Below are positions 36,421 through 48,462 of a stretch of DNA of 64,000 nt, piece after piece (within the stretch, counting starts at the first letter, position 1; each line of letters begins with the position of its first letter). The notes beneath the pieces are model-generated. The model saw nothing but the letters and a program-made list of their open reading frames with translations, did no database searches and had not been told where the DNA came from. The DNA comes from Rhinopomastus cyanomelas (taxonomy: Eukaryota > Chordata > Aves > Bucerotiformes > Rhinopomastidae), in assembly GCA_013400115.1 (NCBI GenBank), contig VXBP01003402.1:558001-622000 (forward strand), in the 5' to 3' direction. The position numbers and the translations under genes are program-made.

Positions 36421-39400
36421 GACATTACAGACACACAGAGAAAGCATGAGCACATCAGAATGAATTAAGATCACCTTCCCTGCCTATAATCTGAAACACT
36501 CCATGTGGTCTCTCTTAGCATCAGCCTCAAATGCCAACGCGCTGGAACAGCATGTGTGAGTGGTTGGAAGGAAGAGAAGGAGAGGTCAGAGCCCGTGTGC
36601 TCCGTGTGATCACATTTGTGGTATAAAACCAACAATTACTAGCCAAGTGGTGAGTGAAAAACAAACGTCCTATTTATTATCCAATTTCAAATGCCAAAGC
36701 GATGCCCCCAAGACTCTCAGGGCTAGTTATTTTTCTGACAAGTTTGGGAATGCCTCAGGGCTTGATACCTGCTCTCCAATGGATCTGGGTTTTGCCATTT
36801 GTGAGCTCAAAGTCATTTTCATTTCAGAACAGACTTAGAAAGAGGCCAGCGAGGCTGCAGCTGGAGTACAACCTTAGGATGTACACCCCTGCGAATTATG
36901 GTCCTGCTCAGCATCAATAGGAAAACACGTGGCAGAAACGGTGTGAAGTACAAACTGTTTAGTTGTGACTGCATGTCACTGGAGCAGCTCCGTGCGGACC
37001 CAAAGGAAACACTGATCAAGGGAGCGAAAAAACCAGGGGGAAAAGAGCAATCCTAGCATTCTGTGCAGAGAGGGTGAGGAACTGAAGCGTGGCCAGCACA
37101 GAAACATGCCCTTTGCTGGACCTCAGTCCAGATAACATAACAAACCAGGACAGAGCATGTAGAGCCTTGTAATACAAGAGGTGGCCGTGGTGAGTTTACA
37201 ACTGCACGTTCTTTGGCTGGAGGTTTAATGAATGAGGCTGAAGGTCTGCCAGACGGTGCTGAATGAGACTGATACAGCTCCTGGGGTTTGCTTAAAGAGA
37301 GGAAGTATCAGTGGAGGTCTGCAGGCTGACCATGGTGAGGGGGTGGGAGGTTTGTGGAGGACCTGCTGCTCAATCCATTAGCAGTATGGGACACCTCACC
37401 AATGTCTTCTCAGGGAGCACCAGAGTTCTGGCTGTTTGTGTGGGCTGGAGGACACCGCACGATCCCTCCTTTGTTGCTCATAGCTGTTTTATGGCCAGGC
37501 AATGAGGTATGGCTGGGATTTGGAGGAATACCAGGTCTGTATTGGAGAAACCATTTTCCATGTCAGGAATACCTCCTGCATTTGGGCCCCCAAAATCTGG
37601 CTGGTTGGGTGGGCCTCCACTTGCCACTGGTGTCCCTCAAAGAACTGGTCCACCTTGTCATCTGAGCCAAAGCCACCAACACACTTTGGCAAGACAGTGC
37701 AGGGAGCAAGAAAGGAGGAGTGGTCTCCACATGGAAGTGGTCTCCAGGAGCTGCAGACTTTCTTCTCTTCCCACCTCCCGACTTGGCTCAGAGCCTGTGT
37801 ATGACCTTTTTCCCCAAAACTGCTCTGAAATTAGGCACCTAAAACTGTCAGTGAAATTCAGATTTGACATATGAGGAATCATCAGGCTTCTCCCTACACA
37901 AGTACTTTTCAGAAGTACAGTGTGTGGCTGGGCAGAGGTGAAGAGTTGTTCCTTCCAGTGAATCGTGGGCTGTCAATTTTGGTGCTGGATGGCCACCGGC
38001 CTTAGCAAGCAAAATATATTTTGGGAACCCGTTCCAATCCCAAAGAGAGAATCCCACAGTGAAAGCACTGTCTCACTACAAAGGCTGCCTCCTTTGGAAG
38101 CTCTTCAGCACACGAGATACAGTCAAGTTGCAGATTCTTGCCTTCAGCTCTTGGAGGATGCGATCCGCAAGCCAGCGAGGTGTGAGCAGCACATTCTCTT
38201 GCTTCTGCTAGACAAAGTTGAAATGCAGGCAGTCCCACTCTTGTCTTCCTTTTTTTTCAGCTTCAGATGAATGAGGTTTGTTTTTAAAGCAAGAAGAAGC
38301 ACCAGCTACACCGTCAGCCATCTCCCCTGCTGTCACCATGCCTCACCCTCTTGCCACCTCTGCTTTGCTCACCAGTGGGCTCTAAGCAGTCCCTGTCAGC
38401 TTTGCCTGCTGTGCAGAATTTGAAGCCTGTGAATGACTGCTGAGAAACCTACTCTACCTAAGAGTCAGGGGAGACTCTCTCTTTGTGTTTCTTTTTGTTC
38501 AGAAGGGGCTGAAGCAGCAATCTTGACTTAAAGGCTGACTCTGATTGGAAAATAAACAACTATAAAATACAATAAATCCCATTGAAGAGTCCAGTCAAAA
38601 CATCCCAACGAACAGCTAATGCTCCACTAACCAAATCCAGATGTCACTGCCTTGTCTGGCACTAATTGGTTGACTGGAGAGTAAGTAACTGTGTAACCTG
38701 AAGGAAATCTCTACTTCTTGCACTTGGGATGAGTTGCTAAGGCAGAAAATGGTTTGGGTTTGTTGTGGTTCTTGATTTCCTAACTACAGAGGAGTCGCAG
38801 CCTCTTGCGCTCATTCAGACCTCTGCGAAGGTGGTGCTGCTGGACGCTGTTCTGTTTTAGCCACCTCAGGGCACCTTGCTAAAAGTTTCTCAAGAGCTCG
38901 AAGCTGCCTTTGACATTTGATGTCCCTTCATTCCCAAACATTTCGGGGTTTATTTGTTTAACCAGAGGACATGCCCCAGAAGATTGCAGCTAAGTTCTTA
39001 GATAAAGGTAGTTGCAAATTCCAGCTGGAAGTGCTTGAAACGCCAGAGAAAACATCAAAAAAAGAAAATGCTTTCAAATAGAATGAAAAAAAAATCAGGA
39101 GACTGGAGATGAGTTTGGAAAAAGAAAGTAGATTTTGAAAATTATTCTATACAAGAAATAAGATTAGCCTGGCACACCCTAACCCCCACAGCTGGAAATT
39201 TCACATCTGCCTGCACAGCTCTGTGTTGGCAGAGGACACACAAAAGGGCTCATCAGGATTTTCCCCACTCTTTTTTTCAGGTGTATTAGACAGGATCCTG
39301 TTATATAGTCACAGTTTAAAAACAATTCTATGTAACACTACAAAGCAACGTGTGTGCCTGTGTTGATGGTTGAGTGGGAGGATTCACCTGGACCTGGAGA

Positions 39401-42400
39401 GACTGAGAATTCTGAACCTTGAAGATTTATGAGGATTGAGACTGAAGTCAAACGACCACTGTGATTTTAGGGAAAAGCAGGAACTGTCTAAAAATGGACA
39501 TTCTGTATGTTTTTAATCTCTGTTAACTGTAAGAGCAATGTGGCAAAACTCCACGTGTCTGCATCTATGTCTTGTGAAGTTGATTCTTCTGTGATGTATG
39601 TGGGGGGGAGTGAATTAAAATGTCTTGGTGCCTTTTTTCTCCACACTGAGTCAGTTGTTTCACTGCCTGCACATTCATCAGTGGTTTTGTTAAACCCTCC
39701 CTTTGTGTCTGACGCTTTAGCTAAAAGCTCTTGGCTGCAATAGAGTCAGGGTCTCTAACCCACGACATATGGTGGTGATCCAGGTGGGGCACATGGGGAT
39801 CCAGAGAAGGTCCCACAGCACTATGCTACTGCTACAACCACTACAGCCTGGAATTATCTTCACTGTTTGGCCAGAAGAGTTCTGAGTGCCGTGATTCCAC
39901 ACACATTTACCTGCAGTGATTAACTTCAAGCAAAGCCTTTAAGAGTTGCTATTCACTACTCATTCTTTGGGGTCTAATCATACACTGACCACACAGAAGG
40001 AGGTTCTGCAAAAGACTTTCCTTCAGATTTGGTTAATAAGAAGAAAATCAAGTGTTCATATTCTTTAACATTTTAGATTAGTCAGTAATATTAATTTTAT
40101 CTTTAATCAAGTTTATCAAATAACTTACTAGCGATTTTTAATACACATTTCCCTCAGCATCTCTGATATTTTCATACTTTATAAGAGCATTTTGAAACTA
40201 TGGAAATTTGCACATTGAAATCTAACGTTGAGCTTCTGCTCACTCATACACAACTGGTATTTTCAGCACTTGACAAAAGGAGGGGGGAAGTCTGTAGTGT
40301 AAATAAAAACCCTCAAGTGTCAAATCATGTTTCTCAATGGAGCACTGTACATGGAGCATCTGTCTGGACACATCCAGCCATATCTTTAACTCATGGTCTG
40401 CAAGTGAATAACACAGGATTTGAAATACAGTAGACAGTTGTGCAAACCATGAGCAATGTGAATTCTATCCAGCTTTTAATGCAGGGGATTCTGGGCTGAG
40501 CTCAGCCTCCGTGGATATACATATCCATTCTGCATTTAGTTCCACATATTCAAAAGCTGAGTGTTCCCCTAGAAGAGTCACACGGGAGCAAAAGAGTGAT
40601 TAAATAGCTTTCTCTCCATGTTTTGTTATTAGCATTACACATGGAATATTCAGTCACATAAAAACTGTGCTGCACAATCATAATTAAAAAACCCAACTTC
40701 TTCCACGATACCCGAAGGTTTCACATTCCACACACCACCTTTATTTCTGCTCCTGGCCTTGGGAGAGCAGGGATTGAAAAGGAGCAGGAGGTTATTCATA
40801 CTCTATATATTTGGAATCAGAAAAATTTTGATAAATCCTCCTCCGAGTCTGAGTGCAGAACTATTTCCTGCCAACAGGACTCTGAATCCAAAACCAACTC
40901 CTTTGCCAGAATTCTCCTTCCTTGCTTTTAAAACCAGCAGAAGTTGACCTGGCTTCGGCAGCAGTGATGCAGAGCAGGATTTCTCTCCTGTGGATGCTGA
41001 ATATGGTTCAACATAAATAAAACTGACACCTGGCCAGCACAGAAAGGCACACATTGGCAATCTCTCGAAAACACCAAGGGCAAAACAGAGTCCTCCAAGA
41101 ACTATCTCCTCTACCTGGTATTTAACCTCTGGCTTCCTGAAGGTCTCAGGCTGGTTTCTCTTACCATCAGGAGTTAGATGCGTAGCTCCAGCAGTGGTAA
41201 CACTTTAAAAATGTGTGATGCATGAACTTACAGAATTTAGTGAAGGGGTATTGAACCGCTCACCATAAGGGAAGGGAATGGAATTTTTGTTTAGAAGTTC
41301 CTGCAAAGAAATTGAGGCACGTCAGGAAGAAAATACCAATAGGAGTTCAACGTCTCTTTCCATTGAGCTGAGTTAATTAGTTGAAATGAATAAATTGTGA
41401 AACAGGATTTTCATGCCAGAGCAGAGCATCGCATTGGTGCTTGCTGCCATGTGACATTCAGCATCTGTTCATCACTGACCACTTTAGAGCACTACAACAG
41501 ATCTTTAAAAACCAGCCCTCGACTTTGGCAGCAGAGTTGACTGTTAAAAGAAACTGTTTACATTCAGCTGAGTGGCATGTGGGAGAGAATGAGCAAAGTA
41601 AACTCAAGGGTTAATGAAAGTAAATGGGATAATCCTCACTGATCCCCCGTAATCCCCATGGTCTGAGGGCAACTGTCAATCACAGTGAGAGACTTTGTTC
41701 TAATCCATCCCTCTGTGAATAGGTCATTCCAAGCTGCACACACTTTCTATGCAGACACAGATCCAAACACACCATCATATGCTGAACATAGAATAAAAAT
41801 CCTAGCAGAGGCAGTTCCCAAATGGAAGGAGAAAACAAAGCACAGCTGAAAATACCGCATGGCAATCTAAAAAATACCAAGTTTCTCTCAGTAGTTGAAA
41901 TATGTTCAAGCTGCCTGTCCATACTAACTCTCTGCTTTCCATGTAAACCACTAGTAAGTAATGAATCTGTTAAATCCCTCCTCTGTAAAGGAAATAACAC
42001 TGTTCCCATAAAGTTAGAACTTAGTGTTTCACAGACTGACATGAGTAAAATCCAGTCTGCAACATCAACAACAATTTTTCAGTCCTTTTCAGAACATTAC
42101 TGACATAAAAAAATTTATTAAGTGAAATGATGGCCTATCTGAGGCTAAGAGGAGCCCAGAAGGACCAGTGCCTGTGAGGGAAGGGCACAGGCAGCTGTGC
42201 AGGTGACCTGTCCTAGCTGCATTTAGACAGTGCTGTGGCCCTTCCTCAGCAATACCAATCCCACCAAAATTGTCTCTTCTTTTGGGAACTGCATCCATGC
42301 GGGGATATGACCACATTCCCACAGGTCTGAGGCACCAATCTCCTCCTTTCACTCTTCTTTCACTGTGGACCTTAGCAACTTGAGCAGTGCTGTGCTCTTC

Positions 42401-42689
42401 CTGCCAGCACTGGTACAACCAAGGAGCGATGCACAGACAGGCACCAGATGTGCACAGCCAAAGCTGGGATGGAGCAGTTTCAGGAGTGAGCACATCTGGA
42501 TTACGAGGGCACCAGCTCTGAAGTCCAGATTTGCTGCTAAACACTCAGTTCTGAACCCATGCTTTTTTTTGTGAGAAATTCTTCCAAGATGCCCAGTGTA
42601 CAGAACAACACTCATAAGCACCTGCTGCTTCTAAGAGATTTGCATCTAACACTTTGCTCCTGAACACACACATGGCACTCAGGAACACG
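36421..42689. other. Long unique non-coding stretch, 6.3 kb
   Basis: No gene, structural RNA or CR1 copy is recognised. Overlapping frames near 37354-37874 (103, 100 and 121 codons in three phases) have no recognisable domain. The part 40020-40200 is AT-rich. Minus-strand frames of 120 and 151 codons (41680-42042 and 42089-42544) also lack any recognised family. Confidence 0.45.
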
Positions 42690-42772
42690 GGGTAGTGGGC
42701 GGCTTGGCAGTGTCAGGTTTCTGGCTGGACTTTATCCTCTCAAGGGTCTTTCCCAATTTAAATGATTTTGAC
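42690..42772 (+). mobile_element. CR1 3' tail, short
   Basis: About 80 bp match the end of a CR1 3' UTR in plus orientation: ggcttggcagtgtcaggtt, then gctggactttatcctctc, then gggtctttcccaatttaaa and a decayed terminal repeat (tgattttgac). The rest of the element is absent, as expected for strong 5' truncation. Confidence 0.7.
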
Positions 42773-44120
42773 TCCATACTGTATCAAGCACAGCAAAAGC
42801 CTGTAGGATTTAAGGAAAAGACAAACTCTGCACAGAGAATTCAGACCCACCTGCAATAACGTTATTGCTTGCTGCAGCAGGAAATGTCCGTCAAAATTTG
42901 GGACAGAAGTGATTCACGCACCCAAAGGTATCTCCTGATAACCCGGTGCAACAGCCATTTCCCTCCTGTAAACACTCAGAGCCAACTTGGCTGCCTAAGC
43001 CACCACTTCTAACCTGAGGCTGAGCTGGAAAGAAATGCCCCATTCTCAGGTTTAAAGAAAAAACAGCTTGGTAGCCATTTGGCCCGCAGCCAGGATTAAA
43101 GTGTTAACGTCACGTCAGTCAACCTGTCACTTAAACATTTACCAAACTACTGACCACTTCTATAAAAGACCAATAAACCAGGATTAAGCTTTTCCAGGGT
43201 TAAGCTGATGTAAAAATGCCAGGAATGTCACACCAAGGGCAGCTCACTTTATTTGTATTGTAAACAGGCAGAAGATGGAGGATAAAATGTACATGTTTAT
43301 TAATATGAAGATACACCCCTGCCTTGCATTTCTCCTTCTTTCAACTTCCTAACTCCAGATCCCAATCACTCACTGCCCTGAGAGCTGCAGAGCATCACAC
43401 CGAGGACACAGAAGCCTCCACCCAGCTGCTTCACTGCAGGTCAGAGCTGCTCTGCCTGGAGCAGGGATGCAGCACTGAGCCTGGCTGCTGCGTGTGGGAG
43501 CAGCCACCATCATAACCATGGCATTTGGTTAGCGTGTGGTGTCACAAGCAGAGACCAGTTGTTAAAAAGCCCGGTGTCATCAAAAGCCAGAGCCTTTTTT
43601 GAGCAGTCTATGAATTTGTTCTGCCGTAGTGTTTCCAGACAAAGGAATGTGCCTGGGCAGGACACAGGTGCTGCTGCTCCTATCAGATTGCTCTTGTTAT
43701 CTCAAGTGAAGTAAGTCCTATGGGAAAATGTGCAGAGCTCCACAAACCATCACATCTTCAGCTAGGAGAATTAATTCTGGAAATGCTCAAAGGAAGATAA
43801 AAAAGACCTGTTAATGAAGCACACCGTAGCAGTTCACCTGTCCCAGCGGTCAGTGATGCAGTGATGTATTACCTAACAACAAAACCCTGGAAGACACCAC
43901 AGCCTGTGCTTACAGCCAGGAATATCCAGCCTTTCCTTCTCTTGATATTTGGGCTCGCTTGATGCTGATCTACACTGCTCTGGGACGATTACACCATCCA
44001 GATCAGCAAACACACACATGCATGGAGCATCCCAAAGCAGCTTTTAGACTCTGTAAATCTGGTGCTTCTGTAGGTGATGCTTAGGGCAAGTACAGAAATT
44101 TCCAAGAAAGAGTTTCACTC
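42773..44120. other. Unique non-coding stretch
   Basis: No gene or recognised repeat. Confidence 0.45.
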
Positions 44121-44250
44121 AGATAACACTAGAGCTAAAAAAACATGCCTACAGAGAATTACAACCTTAAAACCTTAAAGAGCAGAACTGGGAAGGAATG
44201 CTGGTTGTCCTTGCTAACCCCTGCGAAAGTGCATCTTCCCTGTGACCAAA
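44121..44250. repeat. Left copy of about 130-bp direct repeat bracketing a CR1
   Basis: This begins agataacactaga and ends cttccctgtgacc. It contains ggaatgctggttgtccttgc and gctaacccctgcgaa. The right copy lies at 44681-44811. The copies are clearly homologous along their whole length, with scattered differences and small indels (roughly 80 percent by eye). The CR1 3' end begins immediately at the right edge of this copy. Confidence 0.85.
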
Positions 44251-44675
44251 CACAGAATCACAGAATTGTCAAGGTTCGAAAGGACCTTAAGATCACCAGG
44301 TCCAACCTTCAGCCCTACACCACCATAACCACTAAGCCATTTCCTGAAGTACCACATCCAGATGGTTTTTGAAGCCCTCCAGGGACAGTCCCACCACTCT
44401 GTCCCTGGGCAGCCTGTTCCAAGGCCTCCCCACTCCCTCAGCCTCCTCTTCTCCAGTCTAAACAGTCCCAGCTCCCCCAGCCTCTCCACATCAGACCTGC
44501 TCTACAGACCCTTAACCAGCCCAGTTGCCCTTATCTGCCCCCTCTCCAGCACCTCAATATCTGTCCTATACTGTGGTGCCTAGAAGTGCCCCCAGATGCA
44601 GCCTCATCAACACCAAGCACAGGGTCCTTCCTGGCCACCAGAGCACACCTCTGGCTCTTTTCCCCCCAGGACAAC
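44251..44675 (-). mobile_element. CR1 fragment between two direct repeats
   Basis: It is a reversed CR1. It starts with the terminal repeat cacagaatcacagaattgtc, then aaggaccttaagatcaccag, ctccagggacagtcccacc and ctgggcagcctgttccaagg. It then jumps to ORF2 sequence (actccctcagcctcctctt onward), so an internal segment of 3' UTR/ORF2 is deleted near 44430. It ends near 44675 in decayed ORF2 (ctggccaccagagcacac). Direct repeats of about 130 bp abut both ends. Confidence 0.92.
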
Positions 44676-44680
44676 ACACA

Positions 44681-44811
44681 GATAACACTAGATGCAGATA
44701 AGTCTCTCTACAGAAACTGCAAACTTTAAGCCTTAACAAGCAGAATTAGAAAGGAATGCTGGTTATCCTTGCTAACCCCTGCAAGAAGTACATCTTCCCT
44801 GTGACCCAACA
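44681..44811. repeat. Right copy of about 130-bp direct repeat bracketing a CR1
   Basis: It begins agataacactagatgcag and ends cttccctgtgacccaac. It shares ggaatgctggttatccttgc and gctaacccctgc with the left copy (44121-44250) in the same order and orientation. No internal features or terminal TG/CA pair suggest an LTR. Confidence 0.85.
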
Positions 44812-44983
44812 CCTACTCAGTGTCTGGTTTGCAGACAGCAGTACAGGTGAAAGCTATAAAGAAGTTCACCAAGGGAGACCAAGGACCTCAGTTGAAGTCC
44901 CTGCTGACCAGCTGCTGAGATGGGACATGTGAGGTTGCTCTTGCCTTATCACTGCCAGCCCTCGGTGGGGATAGGATGTAGGC

Positions 44984-45187
44984 TGAATCACAGAACGTTA
45001 GGGATGGGAAGGGGCCTCAAAAGATCATCCAGTCCAATTCCCCTGCTAGAGCAGGATCTCCTCAAACAAGTTGCACGGGAACATGTCCAGGTGGATTTTA
45101 AACGTCTCCAGAGAAGGAGACTCCACAACCCTCCTGGGCAGCCTGTTCCAGTGCCCTGTCACACTCTGGCTAGAGGACTTCTGGCCC
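44984..45187 (-). mobile_element. CR1 3' fragment
   Basis: It starts gaatcacagaacgttaggga and runs in reverse through agatcatccagtccaatt, gagcaggatctcctcaaac and ctgggcagcctgttccag. The minus-strand frame at 45046-45258 reads SVTGHWNRLPRRVVESPSLE and FKIHLDMFPCNLFEEI, the normal CR1 ORF2 C terminus. Beyond 45187 similarity is lost. Confidence 0.92.
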
Positions 45188-48083
45188 GATGTGCTTTGGA
45201 GGATTGCATCTGCCACCCAGTTAATTCTGATTAAAAGCAAACTGGCCTGTTTCATCATCAGTGCAGAGACAGGACACAGGACTGTTGACCCCTACATTTA
45301 AAAACTACCATCCTGCAGATTTTCAAAATATATAAGACATTGAGAGCAAAGGCAATGGAATTGGCCATCCACCCCCAAACAGGGAGGTGTGCTCATTTGA
45401 TGAGATTCCTCCCTTTCCCCTCAGCACTCTCCCTCGCTCAAGCCTGTTATCTACACTAAATACAATCTTGCTTTCAGGAAGTATCTATGACACTTCCATC
45501 TGAAGCTGTGCTTCCAGTATTTACAGATATCAAAGGACTGGTCTTAATTTCATCTGATACTTTAAAAAGCCTTTTATTTGAAAATAAATTATTGAAGTGT
45601 GGTATTGGCAGAACGGGTTGCTCCAGTAATGGATTCACTGTGACGGTGCAATCAATTTTGGAGATTGGATTTCGGGGTAGAAACTATTCATCACTCTCCA
45701 TGTCAATGCACGGTTTACCTTCACGCTGCGGTCACCCCACTGCAGCTTAAAGATACCAAGGGCAGGGGAGGATCTATTGGAGAAAAACTCTCTCCGATGC
45801 TCTTTTTTCATTGTCATTCCTACCATTACATTTATTTCACCGCTGAGGTCAGTGCCTCACAGTTTGCACAGTGCCAGCAGCTCCATGACATCACAGTGCC
45901 ATCAGTGTCGAAGGAGAGGGATCCACTCCAGCGTATTGGCAGGGCTGTTTAGATGTCTTCACCTAGTGTGCTGTGATTCAAGTGTAATAGACATTTTCCC
46001 ACTTCTCTGTCTTATTTCAGGATCAGCCTTTCAGCAGGTAAAGGCCTTCGGGGTAAAGACTGTGATGGGTTTTATAGGAACAATGGGAAGAGACCTGGTA
46101 GTGGTCCAACATCTTCTTATCTCGTACCATAAAGCACCAAGGACATGAGTGATGCTAATGGGGGGAACAGGAGAGGAACTGTGACATTAACCATTCCTTC
46201 TTCCCCCTGCAATGTCTCTTAAGATCTTTCACAAGCTGAAGATCCTGATACTGCAGCTACCTCTACCCTGGACTAGCTGTAAACATCTCCCGATGTTACA
46301 GGATGAGGATGAGAATGGGAGCACTTCAGTCCTGGAGCTCAACAACAACAACGTTTTATTTGCCTGTGCTCTGTGCACTTCCATTAGCACATTACATATT
46401 CACAGGCTTCTTACTCCCTCTTTCTCCTTGCTCCCTGCCTAGAAGGGCCCCTGTTGTCCTGCCATAACCCACTGAGGGTCCAGGAGCCACCATAAACCAC
46501 AGCTTGTCTGTGGCATCTCAAACTGTCTGTGGCAGGAGCAAAGGACTCATCTAAGCCTTGTGACACAAAAACATGAAAGCAGTTTTTCTGACCTCATCTC
46601 TAACGAAGCCTCTTCTTCTTTCCTAGAAAGCAAAGTCAACTCTATAAATCAAGAAGTCTGTGGATTTGGGGTTTTACATTAACACCTTCATTCATGCTTT
46701 GCTGTGACCTCTTAGACTGGGGTGAACTATTCTACTGTGCTGGGAAATGGCAGCTCTGGAGCCAAATTTAGCACCTAGAACATTTCCCTTGGCTCTTAAG
46801 TGCCATAATTTTAAACCTGACTCCCTCCTTAAAGACAAAGTCATGCCTACATTTGATTTGAGGTGTTACATACAATAATTTAAGAAGTTAACTGGGGACC
46901 TGGCAAGACTCAGACTATGGAGGGGGTTGGAAAATACTATCTGGAGCCAGAAACGTCGCTTTCTTGGCTGTGGTCTGTGCCTACCAACTTCAGCTCTGCA
47001 CTCAGTCTGTCACTGACTTTCTGAAGTATTGCAGATGGTGAAGTTTTGCTTAGGAGAATGACGATCAGTAAATACAGCTGGGTTAGAAGAAATAAGAAAG
47101 AGTGAAAACCTGGGCTTGTGATAGTTACTTGCAAAGTCTCTTCAGACAGTTAAAAGCGAATGAAGTCGCTAGAGTTTTTTAGAGCTTTCTTTTTGCTCCA
47201 CTCCACTGCTTCCACTCCTTTTGCTGTTTCTTCATATGAAATACAGGCCATCATGGAAATTTATTATAAAAATTAAATTTCTAAAGAAACTCACAAAAGG
47301 CAGTTTGGAGTGGTTAGGACAGAGCGAGCCACAGCAAGAAAGCTTCTGATGAAGCCATCGTGATGCCTGAAAATGAAGGGCTCCTAGAAGGGTTCCTCTT
47401 AGTGCTACATTAAATGAAGAAATCCTTCCAGTCATCCCATGTGGAGCTTCTGCATTCCCTACAGTCAGAGCCACTCAGCAAACCCATAAGAGAGGTAACA
47501 GTCTTCATCTCCTTAGTCTCTGCTCAGAGATTGTGATTTTGCTCATGGACCACATAGGGCACTGCATCTGTCCCAGACACTCAGTGTTTTTCACCTTTGA
47601 TATGGCACTGAAACATTGCAATAGATGAGCTCTTGGAGTGCTTCACCTTCTGCAACCCAGTGCTGACCAGAGCAGAGCTGCAGAGCTCAGTGGTCACCAG
47701 CACTGGTGTATCTACTTGAGAGATGCTTTTGAGATGGGAGCTGCTACAAGGGTTCTGGAAGAAGAGGTAACACTGGCCAGAGTGTGAAACTATATCACAA
47801 TTTAGACTTTCACTCCAAATTTCCACACTTGATATTCTCAAAACAGCAGCAGCTCCAGGGATGAATGGAGACTGAATTGCCTTATGTGTGATCCAGCGCT
47901 CTGGCTCTCCAAGCAGTCCAGCTCTGCAAGAACTCCAGCTCTCCAAGCACTCCACTTGGAGGACTCCAAATACCCTAAATAAAAAAAAATCTATTCCCAT
48001 GTCTAACCAGGGAAAATAAACCCACAAGTACCACATTCAGCATAATCTGTCGAAATGATAGCTGATAGCAACCAGGAGCAGGA
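45188..48083. other. Unique non-coding stretch, 2.9 kb
   Basis: No gene is recognised. A pyrimidine-rich acceptor-like run ends in cag at 46020, and a gtaaag donor-like word begins at 46038. They would bound a 17-nt segment, but this is not called as an exon. A 17-bp triple tandem lies at 47904. Frames of 123 and 151 codons lack recognisable domains. Confidence 0.45.
47904..47954. repeat. 17-bp tandem repeat, three copies
   Basis: gctctccaagcagtcca, gctctgcaagaactcca and gctctccaagcactcca follow each other exactly (47904-47920, 47921-47937, 47938-47954). They lie in a GC-richer patch. Confidence 0.88.
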
Positions 48084-48151
48084 TGTGGTGAAGTTATTGG
48101 TGCAGAGTGTGTGAGGTTATCAGTGCAGGGTGTATGAAGTTATTGGTGCTG
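48084..48151. repeat. 23/24-bp tandem repeat, three copies
   Basis: Units tgtggtgaagttattggtgc, tgtgtgaggttatcagtgc and tgtatgaagttattggtgc begin at 48084, 48108 and 48131. Their lengths are 24, 23 and about 21 bp. It is a short minisatellite lying about 160 bp upstream of the 5S rRNA-CR1 chimera. Confidence 0.85.
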
Positions 48152-48317
48152 TATTAGATACCAGACAGACACACAGCTAGGCAGAATCAAGCCTAGTTTC
48201 AAGGAAACCTTAGGACCTATGGATCTAAGCTTCCTCTCTGACTCCAGTGCCACACATGCGTGCCCTGGGACATTCCCAGGAGTGGGTGAAGAGACACGGT
48301 AGATGGAATGTTGGATG

Positions 48318-48388
48318 AGCTAAGCAGGGTTGGGCCTGGTTTGTACTCAGATGGAAGAGAGTCTGGGTACACCAGGTGCTGTAGGCTT
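48318..48388 (+). pseudogene. 5S rRNA-derived sequence (3' part)
   Basis: It corresponds to about positions 50-120 of vertebrate 5S rRNA, from agctaagcaggg to tgtaggctt. By my count against the 5S sequence I remember, 11 of 71 positions differ, with no gaps. The internal promoter regions lie inside this part. The box A word agctaagcaggg is kept, and the box C area (gatggaagagagtctggg) carries several changes. The 5' half (positions 1-49) is not confidently recognisable upstream, where only weak resemblance remains. It is not a functional 5S gene. Confidence 0.88.
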
Positions 48389-48462
48389 ACCCTGCTCCCG
48401 CGAGGGCGGTTGGACTTAGATGATCTTTCGAGGTCCCTTCCAACCTGTCACATTCTGCGAAA
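48318..48462 (+). mobile_element. 5S rRNA-CR1 chimeric retroposon (SINE-like)
   Basis: The left part (48318-48388) aligns without gaps to the 3' part of vertebrate 5S rRNA. The alignment ends at the RNA's own last bases (gtgctgtaggctt). Immediately after it (from about 48389) comes a CR1 3' UTR tail: ccctgctcccgcgaggg, gttggacttagatgatct, gaggtcccttccaacctg and a decayed terminal repeat (cattctgcga). A pol III RNA head joined to the tail recognised by a LINE is the classic SINE plan. The tail would let CR1 machinery copy it. No clear target-site duplication is seen. Whether it is one member of a family or a single template-switch event cannot be told from one copy. Confidence 0.85.

Noticed and set aside
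44121..44811. LTR pair of an endogenous retrovirus
   Set aside because: The interior is CR1, not retroviral. The repeats lack visible TG/CA ends, a primer binding site and a polyadenylation signal.
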